A stretch of 55,551 nt of DNA from JBLHGN01 sp047616325 (GTDB taxonomy: Bacteria; Pseudomonadota; Gammaproteobacteria; Pseudomonadales; Cellvibrionaceae). Each line of letters begins with the position of its first letter. Within the stretch, counting starts at the first letter, position 1. A program made the position numbers and the translations under genes. Below the pieces are notes generated by a model, which saw nothing but the letters and a program-made list of their open reading frames with translations, was not told the origin of the DNA and made no database searches. This document shows, one piece after another, positions 1 through 9,028 of this stretch. Location: assembly GCA_047616325.1 (NCBI GenBank), contig JBLHGN010000001.1, positions 1 to 55,551 of the forward strand, given 5' to 3'.

Positions 1-189
1 CCAAAAACCTTCGATAACCTAGACTTCCAAATAGATGTTAGCGGCCGTCCTTGCTGTGCTTGATTCGGCACAAATTGAAGTGTTGTCGCAGGGTTGAACT
101 GAGGTCGAGTGAATCAAGTTAAGGCGAACGAATCTGCTTATTTTGGATTCTGTTAGGTGTTTTTTCGTTTAATTTTAGAGGGTATTAGC

Positions 190-1497
190 TTGAAACGTGT
201 AAACGTTGGCATATGTGGTTTAGGAACTGTCGGTAGTGGCACTTTTAATGTTTTAGCACGTAATAAAAGTGAAATTAGTGCTAGGGCAGCATGCGAGATT
301 GTTGTAAGTCACATCGGCGCACGGCGATCGAATCCTGCAAGTGATACTAGCGGAATGCAGCTGAGTGCAGATATTTTTTCGGTTGCCGAAGATCCCGAAG
401 TAGATATTTTGGTAGAGGTTATTGGTGGTACAACAATCGCCAAAGACTTGGTTGTGCGCGCTCTGCAAAATGGCAAGCACGTGGTTACGGCGAATAAGGC
501 ACTTATTGCAGAATTTGGTAATGAGTTATTTGAAATTGCTAGAAGGCACAAAGTAACCATCTCTTTTGAGGCGGCTGTCGCGGGAGGTATTCCTATTGTC
601 AGTGCTTTGCGCGAGGGCTTAACAGCGAACAAAATTGAATGGCTTGCCGGCATTATTAATGGCACAGGAAACTTTATTCTTACGGAAATGCGCGATAAGG
701 GAAGAGCGTTTGAAGATGTACTCAAAGAGGCGCAAGCCTTGGGCTATGCAGAGGCAGATCCCACCTTTGACGTTGAGGGTATAGATGCTGCCCACAAACT
801 TGTCATTCTTGCATCCATCGCTTTTGGTATTCCCTTACAAATAAACAAGGTATTTACCGAAGGGATTAGTAATATTTCACCGGCAGATGTGGGCTACGCG
901 TCTGAATTAGGTTACTGCATTAAACACTTGGGCATTGCCCGTCACCGAATAGACGAAGGGATAGAGCTTCGTGTACACCCTACGCTTATCCCCAAAACGC
1001 GTTTAATCGCCAATGTCGACGGTGTAATGAATGCCATCGTGGTGAAGGGCGACGCCGTTGGGCCGACTCTCTACTATGGTGCTGGTGCAGGAGCTGAACC
1101 GACCGCGTCTTCTATAATTGCCGATATTGTTCGGGTAAGTCGTTTGGTCGGTGAGCGTTTTGAGCTGAATGTTCCGCATTTGGGCTATTCTTCTTCGAGC
1201 TTGAGCAATATTAATATTTTACCTATCGAAGAAACAAAGACGGCCTATTACATGCGTATTTCGGCCGTAGACAAGCCTGGAGTGCTGTCACAAATATCGC
1301 AAATATTGAGTGAGGCTGGCATTAGTATCGAGGCGCTTATTCAAAAGCAGCCAGTAGACGGGCAGATACATGTTCCCTTAATTCTGCTGACCAATACGGC
1401 CGTCGAAAAAAATATTGTGGCGGCTATTTGTAAAATTGAGGATTTGGAAATGGTTCAAGATACCGTGGTGAGAATCAGAGTTGAATCGCTCAAATAG
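190..1497 (+). CDS. hom: Homoserine dehydrogenase
   Basis: NAD(P)-dependent homoserine dehydrogenase, which reduces aspartate semialdehyde to homoserine at the branch to threonine and methionine. The N-terminus carries the Rossmann motif GICGLGTVG, the middle has the catalytic domain (GIINGTGNFILTEM), and a C-terminal ACT domain starts near residue 355 (ISAVDKPGVLSQIS), the usual site of threonine feedback. Length is 435 aa, normal for the monofunctional ACT-containing family. I chose the TTG at 190 because AGAGGG lies about seven bases upstream and the relatives begin at this point (KxVxVGICGLG); the frame stays open to an ATG-less start at 157, but that adds residues with no family counterpart. 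thrC follows 61 bases downstream on the same strand, the standard hom-thrC pair. Confidence is high for function, moderate for the exact start. Confidence 0.96.
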   Translation: MKRVNVGICGLGTVGSGTFNVLARNKSEISARAACEIVVSHIGARRSNPASDTSGMQLSADIFSVAEDPEVDILVEVIGGTTIAKDLVVRALQNGKHVVTANKALIAEFGNELFEIARRHKVTISFEAAVAGGIPIVSALREGLTANKIEWLAGIINGTGNFILTEMRDKGRAFEDVLKEAQALGYAEADPTFDVEGIDAAHKLVILASIAFGIPLQINKVFTEGISNISPADVGYASELGYCIKHLGIARHRIDEGIELRVHPTLIPKTRLIANVDGVMNAIVVKGDAVGPTLYYGAGAGAEPTASSIIADIVRVSRLVGERFELNVPHLGYSSSSLSNINILPIEETKTAYYMRISAVDKPGVLSQISQILSEAGISIEALIQKQPVDGQIHVPLILLTNTAVEKNIVAAICKIEDLEMVQDTVVRIRVESLK

Positions 1498-1558
1498 CAG
1501 GTAACTTCTTGATTTCGAAAGCGTTCTAAATAAATTGTATTGAATATGGTGAACAACA

Positions 1559-2953
1559 GTGAAGTATATTAGTACTCGTGGTGAGGCGCCCAGCTTGAGT
1601 TTTGAAGATGTGGTATTAACAGGTTTGGCCAGCGATGGCGGGCTTTATGTACCTGAAAAACTGCCAAAATTTACTCAGCAAGAAATTGCCGGGTGGGCGG
1701 GTTTAAGTTATCGCGATTTAGCGTTTAAGATCATCTCGCCCTTTGTAGATGGCGAGATTCCCGATGCCGATTTAAAAGACCTTATCGATCGATCCTACGA
1801 CGGCTTTCGTCATCCGGCCATCGCGCCCTTAGTGCAAAGCGGTCTCAACGAATGGGTACTTGAGCTTTTTCAGGGGCCTACGTTGGCGTTTAAGGATTTT
1901 GCGCTACAATTTTTGGGTAACCTACTCGATTATGTGTTAAAAAAACGCAATCAAAAAGTGGTAATTATGGGTGCCACTTCCGGCGATACAGGCTCCGCGG
2001 CCATTGAAGGGTGTAGGCATTGCGAAAACGTTGACATATTTATTCTGCATCCAGATAAACGTGTGTCAGGTGTGCAGCGCAAGCAAATGACCACCGTTAT
2101 CGAAAAAAATGTACACAATATTGCGTTAGGGGGAAATTTTGACGATTGCCAAAATATGGTCAAAGCCAGTTTTGCCGATCAATCCTTTTTGCCCGAAGGC
2201 CGTCAGCTCGTTGCCGTGAACTCCATTAACTGGGCAAGAATCATGGCTCAGATTGTGTACTATTTTTACGCTGGGCTATCATTGGGAAGCCCCCATAGGG
2301 CGATATCTTTTTCCGTTCCCACCGGTAATTTCGGGGATATTTTTGCCGGTTACCTAGCCAAACAAATGGGTTTGCCTATTGATCAATTGATTGTGGCTAC
2401 CAACAGCAACGACATATTGCATCGTTGTTTAAGCGCCAATGATCATTCAAGGCAGCCTTTGCGTCACTCGCTTTCGCCCAGTATGGATATTATGGTGTCG
2501 AGCAATTTTGAGCGACTTCTATTCGATGCCTATAACAACGATGGTGCGGCTATCAGGCAATTAATGGAGGATTTTAAGTCTGGCTCGATGACTCTGAGTG
2601 ACGAAGTTTTTACAAAATTGCAGGGATTATTTAGTAGTTATCGTATGGACGACGAAGAGCTTGTCGAAGTGATTCGCGGCGTATTCGAAGTAAGTGAATA
2701 TCTGTTAGATCCACACACCGCCATTGGTATTCAGGCGGGACGTAAAAAACGCCGGTCGCACGAGGTTCCGATGGTGTGTTTGGCTACCGCCCACCCGGCA
2801 AAATTTCCGGAAGCCGTGAAAAAAGCTGGCCAAGAGCGAGACCCTGCATTGCCACACCATATGCGCGATTTGTTTGAGCGCGAAGAAAAGTATACAGTGT
2901 TAGATAACAATATTGCGGACGTTCACCATTTTATGGCCGAGCATATTGGTTAG
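1559..2953 (+). CDS. thrC: Threonine synthase
   Basis: PLP enzyme converting O-phosphohomoserine to threonine. The N-terminus (YISTRGEAPSLSFEDVVLTG) is the typical thrC opening, and Lys112 in LAFKDFALQF is the expected Schiff-base lysine. MGATSGDTGSAA is the phosphate-binding loop. At 464 aa it matches the long (E. coli/Pseudomonas type) threonine synthase. It starts at GTG with only a weak ribosome site (GGTGA). It sits directly behind hom and probably shares its transcript. No attenuator-like Thr/Ile-rich leader is visible upstream of hom. Confidence 0.96.
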   Translation: MKYISTRGEAPSLSFEDVVLTGLASDGGLYVPEKLPKFTQQEIAGWAGLSYRDLAFKIISPFVDGEIPDADLKDLIDRSYDGFRHPAIAPLVQSGLNEWVLELFQGPTLAFKDFALQFLGNLLDYVLKKRNQKVVIMGATSGDTGSAAIEGCRHCENVDIFILHPDKRVSGVQRKQMTTVIEKNVHNIALGGNFDDCQNMVKASFADQSFLPEGRQLVAVNSINWARIMAQIVYYFYAGLSLGSPHRAISFSVPTGNFGDIFAGYLAKQMGLPIDQLIVATNSNDILHRCLSANDHSRQPLRHSLSPSMDIMVSSNFERLLFDAYNNDGAAIRQLMEDFKSGSMTLSDEVFTKLQGLFSSYRMDDEELVEVIRGVFEVSEYLLDPHTAIGIQAGRKKRRSHEVPMVCLATAHPAKFPEAVKKAGQERDPALPHHMRDLFEREEKYTVLDNNIADVHHFMAEHIG

Positions 2954-3056
2954 TGCTTTGCTTTCTTCGTGCCAATTAGCAGAGCGTTGACTCTTAGACT
3001 TTGCAGCATGGGGTAGGGTTGGTGCAAATAAAAATATTTACAAAGAAACTTCTTCG

Positions 3057-4844
3057 ATGAAAAAAACCATAGTACGCCGAGGCGGAGATTCTTCAGATTC
3101 GGCGCTCGTCTTAGCTGAACGCAATGGCGGTGAGTACAATGGAGGTGAGCAGGGGCTAGAAGCGCTTATTCAAATGCTTTATCGCCATCGCGGTGTTAAA
3201 TCCGATACGCAAAACAACTGTAGCCAGCAATACAGCCTACAAAAAATTCTTCGACCTGACACGCTGTTGGGCTTGGAGGCAGCGATCGATATTCTGGTCG
3301 CAGCCCTAATGGCGCAGGAAAAAATTGTGGTCGTCGGTGATTTTGATGCCGATGGTGCTACCAGCACCGCATTGGCCGTGTCGTGTTTGCACGCCTTTGG
3401 TTTTCGTCATGTGGATTATTTAGTGCCCAACCGATTTGAATTTGGCTATGGCCTCACGCCGGAAATCGTCGAAGTTACGACATCCTTATCTCCCAATATT
3501 ATTATCACGGTGGACAACGGAATTTCCAGTATCGATGGCGTGGCCTATGCCAAATCCAAGGGATACAAAGTCATCGTCACCGACCACCATTTACCGGGTC
3601 GAGAGACCCCAGATGCCGATGCTATCGTGAATCCTAATCAGCGCGGTTGTCCCTTTCCCAGTAAGCATCTCGCTGGAGTGGGGGTGATTTTTTACCTTAT
3701 GTCAGCACTTCGAAGTGCCCTGAGAAAGATGAATTGGTTTGAAAAAAAAGCTATTCCAGAACCCAGTATGGGTCAGTATCTCGACCTTGTCGCCTTGGGA
3801 ACCGTCGCCGACGTAGTACCCTTGGACTATAATAATCGTATTCTGGTGGCGGCTGGTTTGCGAAAAATGCGCAGCGGCAATGCTCTGCCGGGAATTCAGG
3901 CCTTGTTGAGCATTGCCGCAAAGGATGCAAAAAGCATTGGCGCATCAGATTTAGGCTTCGCGGTCGGACCGCGCCTAAACGCTGCGGGGCGTTTGGATGA
4001 TATGTCGCTAGGTATTCGCTGTTTGCTATCGGTGGGCATTGCCGAAGCGCTTGAATATGCCCGTGAATTGGATGATTTAAATCGAGATAGAAAACTGATT
4101 GAATCGTCTATGCAGGTTGAGGCACAGAAAATACTAGATGAAACCTTAGCTGCTGCAGCCCTCGATACTGGTGTTTCTGGTGTGTGTTTGTATAAAGATG
4201 ACTGGCATCAAGGTGTCATCGGTATTCTGGCGTCTCGTATAAAAGACGCCGTGCATCGCCCCACCATTATTTTTGCAAAAACGGAATCTGGCGAATTAAA
4301 AGGATCTGGGCGCTCCATCGGGGGAGTTCATCTTCGCGATGTACTCGATGAAATTGCCACTCAGAATCCGGGGCTTATAGAAAAGTTCGGCGGCCATGCG
4401 ATGGCCGCCGGTATGTCATTGGTCGAGTCTCGATTGGAGAATTTTAAAAGGCTTTTCGATGCTTGCGTGAAGCGGCATTTAACTGACGAAAATGCTAAGC
4501 CTGTGGTTTTTAGTGATGGTCAACTACCCGAAGCGTTGTTGACGCTCGCAACAGCGACTGCAATTCGGGAGGCGGGCCCTTGGGGGCAGCACTTTCCAGA
4601 GCCTACGTTTGACGGTGTTTTTTATATTGTTCAGCAGAGAATTGTTGGGGGGAAGCACCTGAAATTAATGCTCAGTGCCGAGCCGTATTCCAACTTGGTA
4701 TTTGATGCAATCGCCTTTAATATCGACGCGGCGCAGTGGCCAAACCCAGAGTTGAGAGAAATGCACATAGCCTACAAACTAGATATAAATGAATATCGAG
4801 GCAACAAAAATGTGCAGCTTTTGGTGGACTATATCGACGTATAA
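3057..4844 (+). CDS. recJ: Single-stranded-DNA-specific 5'-3' exonuclease RecJ
   Basis: RecJ degrades single-stranded DNA 5' to 3' in recombinational repair and mismatch repair. The DHH phosphoesterase core is present: DFDADG begins near residue 95 and the DHH triad (TDHH) is at residues 176-178; GGHAMAAG near the middle-C-terminal part is the DHHA1 motif, followed by an OB-type C-terminal region. Length 595 aa, close to the usual 570-580. The ATG at 3057 lacks a clear Shine-Dalgarno sequence. It lies downstream of hom-thrC and upstream of prfB-lysS, an order common in pseudomonads. Confidence 0.96.
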   Translation: MKKTIVRRGGDSSDSALVLAERNGGEYNGGEQGLEALIQMLYRHRGVKSDTQNNCSQQYSLQKILRPDTLLGLEAAIDILVAALMAQEKIVVVGDFDADGATSTALAVSCLHAFGFRHVDYLVPNRFEFGYGLTPEIVEVTTSLSPNIIITVDNGISSIDGVAYAKSKGYKVIVTDHHLPGRETPDADAIVNPNQRGCPFPSKHLAGVGVIFYLMSALRSALRKMNWFEKKAIPEPSMGQYLDLVALGTVADVVPLDYNNRILVAAGLRKMRSGNALPGIQALLSIAAKDAKSIGASDLGFAVGPRLNAAGRLDDMSLGIRCLLSVGIAEALEYARELDDLNRDRKLIESSMQVEAQKILDETLAAAALDTGVSGVCLYKDDWHQGVIGILASRIKDAVHRPTIIFAKTESGELKGSGRSIGGVHLRDVLDEIATQNPGLIEKFGGHAMAAGMSLVESRLENFKRLFDACVKRHLTDENAKPVVFSDGQLPEALLTLATATAIREAGPWGQHFPEPTFDGVFYIVQQRIVGGKHLKLMLSAEPYSNLVFDAIAFNIDAAQWPNPELREMHIAYKLDINEYRGNKNVQLLVDYIDV

Positions 4845-4862
4845 GTGCATTAAAAAGGTAGG

Positions 4863-5093
4863 TTAGCAGGCCCAAGAGAGCGCGGCCCCGCGGCGCTCAA
4901 GATAGGCGAATTCGGTTTTTCTGCTGCATGGGTGAATGGCGTGACGGAAGTGATGGTGGTCGGCAGTAGAACCCATGTATTCCCAGCACTTACCCATAAA
5001 CAAACACATAGGGTCGCCTCTGTTTATTGATTCGAGCGAAAGGTTCTCCCACATCTGACACCACTCTGGGTGTATGGCTTCTAGAAATTCCAC
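4863..5093 (-). CDS. Small conserved-looking protein of unknown function (76 aa)
   Basis: A 76-aa protein on the minus strand, convergent with recJ. It starts at GTG (5093) with a good ribosome site (GGAG about nine bases upstream). The composition is strikingly protein-like: many Trp, Cys, His and Met residues (for example PEWCQMWENLSLES, CLFMGKCWEYMGS, and HHHFRHAIHP). Four Cys and several His could bind metal, but no classical zinc motif is formed. I have a vague memory of similar short ORFs beside recJ in pseudomonads, but I cannot name a family. The function is unknown. Confidence 0.6.
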   Translation of the reverse strand: MEFLEAIHPEWCQMWENLSLESINRGDPMCLFMGKCWEYMGSTADHHHFRHAIHPCSRKTEFAYLERRGAALSWAC

Positions 5094-5196
5094 AAATAAA
5101 CTCTCCGAGACGTCAGCTTTAATCGCTCATTGTAGTTTTCTAATGTGGTTTGTCAAGAAGATACTCTAACGTATTGTTTTAAATAAAAAATATCTT

Positions 5197-5343
5197 TTAT
5201 TTTTGTAGTCGAAGTTTGTCTTTTGGCGGTAAATGTTGCGGTGATGCGCCCAGGCTTGCCGCGAATATTTGAACTTGAGTGGATTTTTTGTCCGCGTTAA
5301 TGATAATGAACTCTTCTAATGGCGAAAAATTTGATATTTGCAC
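5197..5343 (-). CDS. Possible 48-aa small protein upstream of prfB
   Basis: A short minus-strand frame, GTG at 5343 to TAA at 5197, preceded by GGAGG nine bases upstream, a near-ideal ribosome site. The peptide begins VQISNFSPLEEFIIINADKK and ends in a basic stretch (PPKDKLRLQK). Downstream on the same strand, at about 5165-5190, an AT-rich inverted repeat could act as a terminator. It is divergent from prfB with 100 bases between them. No family is recognised. The strong ribosome site and balanced composition are the only support, so I give moderate-low confidence. Confidence 0.4.
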   Translation of the reverse strand: MQISNFSPLEEFIIINADKKSTQVQIFAASLGASPQHLPPKDKLRLQK

Positions 5344-5443
5344 TAGTTTTTGCCTCCGTAATAGAGAAGTTAGGCCAGCTAAGGTACAATCCGCAGCTGG
5401 CTGAAAAGTGCTAAACAACACCGAACACTTCGAGAGAAATAAA

Positions 5444-6539
5444 ATGGAAATCAACCCCTTACTCAACAAACTCACTGATCTTAAGGCGCGTACCGACGTG
5501 CTTAGGGGGTATCTTTGAATACGCTGAAAAGAAAGAGCGTTTAACTGAAGTTGAGTTGGAGTTGGGCGAGCCCAATGTTTGGAATGACCCAGAGCGCGCT
5601 CAGGCGCTAGGACGAGAGCGTTCGTCTTTAGAGACCGTGGTTCATACCATTGACGTGCTAGACCAAGGCGTATTGGACTGCCGTGATCTGATTGAAATGG
5701 CGGTAGAAGAAGGAGACGCCGGTAGTATTGCCGATGTAGAAGGCGAGACTGAAACGCTTGATCAAAACCTAGCTAAACTGGAGTTTCGCCGCATGTTTTC
5801 CGGCGAAATGGATCTGAATAATGCATTTCTCGATATTCAGTCGGGGTCAGGTGGAACAGAGGCGCAAGATTGGGCCGAAATGGTGTTGCGCATGTACCTT
5901 CGTTGGGGGGATGCCAAAGGGTTTAAAGCTACCTTGGAGGAGGCTTCAGCGGGTGATGTGGCCGGCATAAAAAGTGCCACTATACGCTTTGAAGGCGAGT
6001 ATGCCTTTGGTTGGCTGCGCACAGAAACCGGTGTTCACCGCTTGGTTCGCAAGTCCCCCTTTGACTCTGGCAGCCGCCGTCACACGTCTTTTTGTTCGGT
6101 CTTTGTGTCGCCTGAAATTGAGGATGACATTGAAATAGAGATCAACCCAGCCGATGTTCGCACGGACACCTACCGCGCGTCCGGTGCAGGGGGCCAACAC
6201 GTTAACAAAACAGACTCGGCTGTGCGTTTAACCCATGAACCCAGCGGTATCGTGGTTGAATGTCAGAGCCAGCGCTCCCAGCACGCCAATCGCGACCAAG
6301 CCTGGAAAATGTTGCGGGCGAGAATATACGAACAGGAAATACAAAAGCGAAATGCTGAAAAACAGGCCATGGAAGACAGTAAATCCGACATAGGCTGGGG
6401 CAGTCAAATACGTTCCTATGTGCTGGATGATCAACGTATTAAAGACTTGCGGACTAATGTCCAGACCAGCAATTGCCAGGCAGTACTCGACGGAAAATTG
6501 GATGAATTCATTGTGGCAAGTCTTAAAGCTGGACTGTGA
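5444..6539 (+). CDS. prfB: Peptide chain release factor 2 (programmed +1 frameshift)
   Basis: RF2 reads UGA and UAA stop codons and triggers peptide release. The gene starts at ATG 5444, runs 24 codons to an in-frame TGA at 5516, and continues in the +1 frame from GAA at 5517 to 6539, giving 364 aa, within one residue of E. coli RF2. The stop-recognition tripeptide SPF is at residues 204-206 and the catalytic GGQ at 249-251, both where expected. Standard ORF calling would start at an internal TTG (5556) and lose the N-terminus. The UGA at codon 25 is itself read by RF2, so low RF2 raises frameshifting and synthesis (known autoregulation). lysS follows 76 bases downstream, as in many gammaproteobacteria. 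Confidence 0.97.
5501..5519 (+). promoter_or_regulatory. prfB: prfB programmed +1 frameshift site
   Basis: The sequence CTTAGGGGGTATCTTTGAA contains the canonical elements: an internal Shine-Dalgarno-like AGGGGG, three bases of spacing, the slippery codon CTT at 5513-5515 and the stop TGA at 5516-5518. The P-site leucyl-tRNA slips from CUU to UUU and reading resumes at GAA. It is identical to the E. coli signal through the stop codon. Confidence 0.97.
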
Positions 6540-6615
6540 TCTGCCAGTGCTTACTGTACGCCGACTGGCCAACACCCTTTAACTTAGTAAACGTATCAAA
6601 AGCGAATCAATTGCA

Positions 6616-8121
6616 ATGAATGACCACAACCAAGAAGTTCACCAGGAAGAAAATAAATTAATCGCAGAGCGCCGGACAAAATTGGCAAAGCTGCGACAGG
6701 ATGGCAATGCCTTTCCCAACGATTTTCGACCGGATAGTAAAGCCCAGGACCTTCAAAACCAATACGGTGAGCAGAGCAAAGAGTCGCTGGAAGACCTAGG
6801 CAAAGTGGTGAGCGTGGCCGGACGTGTGATTCGCGATCGCGGCTCTTTTATAGTCATTCAAGACGGATCGGGCCAGATTCAGCTATTTGTAGCTAAAGCG
6901 GCGCGGCCGTTTGCCAAAACCTTAGACCTGGGAGACATTGTTGGCGTTAAAGGGAAGTTACAAAAGTCGGGTATGGGCGATTTATATGTCAGTCTAGATC
7001 ACTATGTTCTACTCACCAAGGCTTTGCGGCCGCTTCCCGACAAGCACAAGGGGCTAGCCGACCAGGAAATTCGCTATCGCCAACGCTATGTGGATTTGAT
7101 TGCCAACCCTGAAGTGCGCGATACCTTTAAAATTCGTACGCAAACAGTGGCTTATCTTCGCGATTACCTGAATCAACACGATTTTATGGAAGTGGAAACA
7201 CCTATGTTGCAGGTGATTCCCGGTGGCGCCACCGCGCGACCATTTAAAACGCACCACAATGCCCTAGATATCGATATGTATTTGCGTATCGCCCCAGAAT
7301 TGTATTTAAAGCGCTTGGTGGTGGGAGGTTTTGAGCGGGTGTACGAAATCAACCGCAATTTCCGCAACGAGGGGCTAAGTACGCGTCACAACCCAGAATT
7401 CACTATGTTGGAATTCTATCAGGCCTACGCGGATTACAATGATCTTATGAATCTGACCGAGGATATGTTGCGCGGACTTGCGCAGAAAGTTCTCGGCACC
7501 ACCGAAGTGGTCAATACAATTAAAGACGAGCACGGGGAAATCAGCAGTACCGTCACTTATGATTTTGGCAAACCCTTTGAGCGATTGAGCGTTTTTGATT
7601 CAATTCTTAAATACAATGCTGATATTGCCCCGCAGAATCTAGCCGACGAAGCTGGGGCACGAGATATCGCCACTAAACTGCATATCCCCTTGAAGGATAG
7701 CTGGGGTCTGGGCAAGGTTCACATCGAAATTTTTGACAAAACTGTAGAGCATTTATTGCGTCAACCTACCTTTATCACGGAATATCCCACCGAAGTGTCG
7801 CCCTTGGCTCGCCGCAGCGATAGCAATCCATTTGTGACCGACCGCTTCGAATTTTTTGTGGGAGGGCGCGAATTGGCCAATGGCTTCTCCGAGCTGAACG
7901 ACGCCGAAGATCAAGCAGAACGCTTTAGAGTGCAGGTGGCAGAAAAAGATGCGGGTGACCTGGAGGCCATGCACTACGATGCCGATTATATTCGTGCACT
8001 TGAATATGGATTGCCGCCGACTGCTGGAGAGGGAATAGGTATTGATCGTTTGGTAATGCTGCTAACCGATTCACCGTCTATTCGCGACGTGCTCTTATTC
8101 CCGCATATGCGCCCGGAATAA
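6616..8121 (+). CDS. lysS: Lysyl-tRNA synthetase, class II
   Basis: Charges tRNA-Lys. The N-terminal OB fold for anticodon binding covers about residues 60-170 (VAGRVIRDRGSFIVIQDGSG), followed by the class II catalytic core: motif 1 around FMEVETPMLQ, motif 2 FRNEGLSTRHNPEFTMLE, and motif 3 GEGIGIDRLVMLLTDSPSIR near the C-terminus. Length is 501 aa against 505 in E. coli. The ATG at 6616 begins a typical charged N-terminal extension. It sits in the conserved prfB-lysS pair. Confidence 0.97.
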   Translation: MNDHNQEVHQEENKLIAERRTKLAKLRQDGNAFPNDFRPDSKAQDLQNQYGEQSKESLEDLGKVVSVAGRVIRDRGSFIVIQDGSGQIQLFVAKAARPFAKTLDLGDIVGVKGKLQKSGMGDLYVSLDHYVLLTKALRPLPDKHKGLADQEIRYRQRYVDLIANPEVRDTFKIRTQTVAYLRDYLNQHDFMEVETPMLQVIPGGATARPFKTHHNALDIDMYLRIAPELYLKRLVVGGFERVYEINRNFRNEGLSTRHNPEFTMLEFYQAYADYNDLMNLTEDMLRGLAQKVLGTTEVVNTIKDEHGEISSTVTYDFGKPFERLSVFDSILKYNADIAPQNLADEAGARDIATKLHIPLKDSWGLGKVHIEIFDKTVEHLLRQPTFITEYPTEVSPLARRSDSNPFVTDRFEFFVGGRELANGFSELNDAEDQAERFRVQVAEKDAGDLEAMHYDADYIRALEYGLPPTAGEGIGIDRLVMLLTDSPSIRDVLLFPHMRPE

Positions 8122-8189
8122 GTGAGCGTTACTAGTATGTTTTTCTGGTTTGATGGGTTTGACAGGCTTAAAAAAACGGAGCGATACCC

Positions 8190-8891
8190 CTGTCTACTAG
8201 TGTAAACCACGATACCGAATTAAAGTTAGACCCATCTTGGCAGGAGAAACTCTGGCCCGAGTTTGATCTGCCCTACATGAAAGCGCTTAAAGCCTTTTTA
8301 AGGGCACAGAAAGCGCAAGGAAAAAATATTTACCCCGCTGGCGATAATATTTTTGGCGCTTTAAACACTACCCCTTTTGATAAAGTTAAAGTGGTGATAC
8401 TGGGGCAAGATCCTTATCACGGGGCTGGCCAAGCACACGGCTTAAGTTTTTCTGTGCCAGCCGGGGTAAGAGTTCCCCCCTCGCTGCTCAATATATTTAA
8501 GGAAATTCAGCGAGAGTACAATTTGCCCATTCCCAAAAATGGCTGTTTGCAAGCCTGGGCAGAGCAGGGCGTATTATTGCTAAATGCCACACTCACAGTT
8601 GAAGAGGGCAATGCCGGCTCGCATCAAAGGCAGGGCTGGGAAGTTTTTACGGACGCAATTATTCACCGTCTCGCCGAGCAGAAGAGTGGGTTGGTGTTTA
8701 TATTGTGGGGAAACTATGCGCAAAAAAAAGGAGCTTTTATAGACCCCTCTCGGCATTGTGTTTTACGCTCCGTTCACCCTTCGCCGCTGTCGGCCCATCG
8801 GGGGTTTATAGGTAACGGCCACTTTGAAAAAACCAACGACTATCTTAAAGCTCATGGGAATGCTGCCATCGACTGGTCGATAACAGAATAA
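8190..8891 (+). CDS. ung: Uracil-DNA glycosylase, apparent CTG start
   Basis: Family 1 UDG removes uracil from DNA to start base-excision repair. The water-activating motif GQDPYHGAGQAHGLSFSV and the C-terminal HPSPLSAHRG loop are intact, as are the AWAEQGVLLLNATLTV and FILWGNYAQKKG motifs. The first ATG (8277) would remove the conserved N-terminal helix. Reading back in frame, residues LDPSWQEKLWPEFDLPYMKA match the family N-terminus, up to stops at 8169 and 8160. The only plausible starts in between are CTG 8190, with GGAG at 8178-8181, or ATA 8184. From CTG the protein is 233 aa (E. coli 229). ATG 8277 remains the fallback (204 aa). Confidence 0.9.
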   Translation: MSTSVNHDTELKLDPSWQEKLWPEFDLPYMKALKAFLRAQKAQGKNIYPAGDNIFGALNTTPFDKVKVVILGQDPYHGAGQAHGLSFSVPAGVRVPPSLLNIFKEIQREYNLPIPKNGCLQAWAEQGVLLLNATLTVEEGNAGSHQRQGWEVFTDAIIHRLAEQKSGLVFILWGNYAQKKGAFIDPSRHCVLRSVHPSPLSAHRGFIGNGHFEKTNDYLKAHGNAAIDWSITE

Positions 8892-9028
8892 CTTTGTTGG
8901 ATTTTTGGAGATATCTTTGTGAACGTATCGTACTAAAGCTCTAATTTTACACGTGAGCCTAGTCGTAACGGTAGTTATTGAAGTTTTTTAAAGTAGATGT
9001 CAGAAATGTTTTTTACAGATGCTCTGCG

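Noticed and set aside
1..63. Open frame at the left edge ending in TGA at 61
   Set aside because: Only 20 codons are visible and no family is recognisable; it may be the end of a gene outside the window but cannot be supported.
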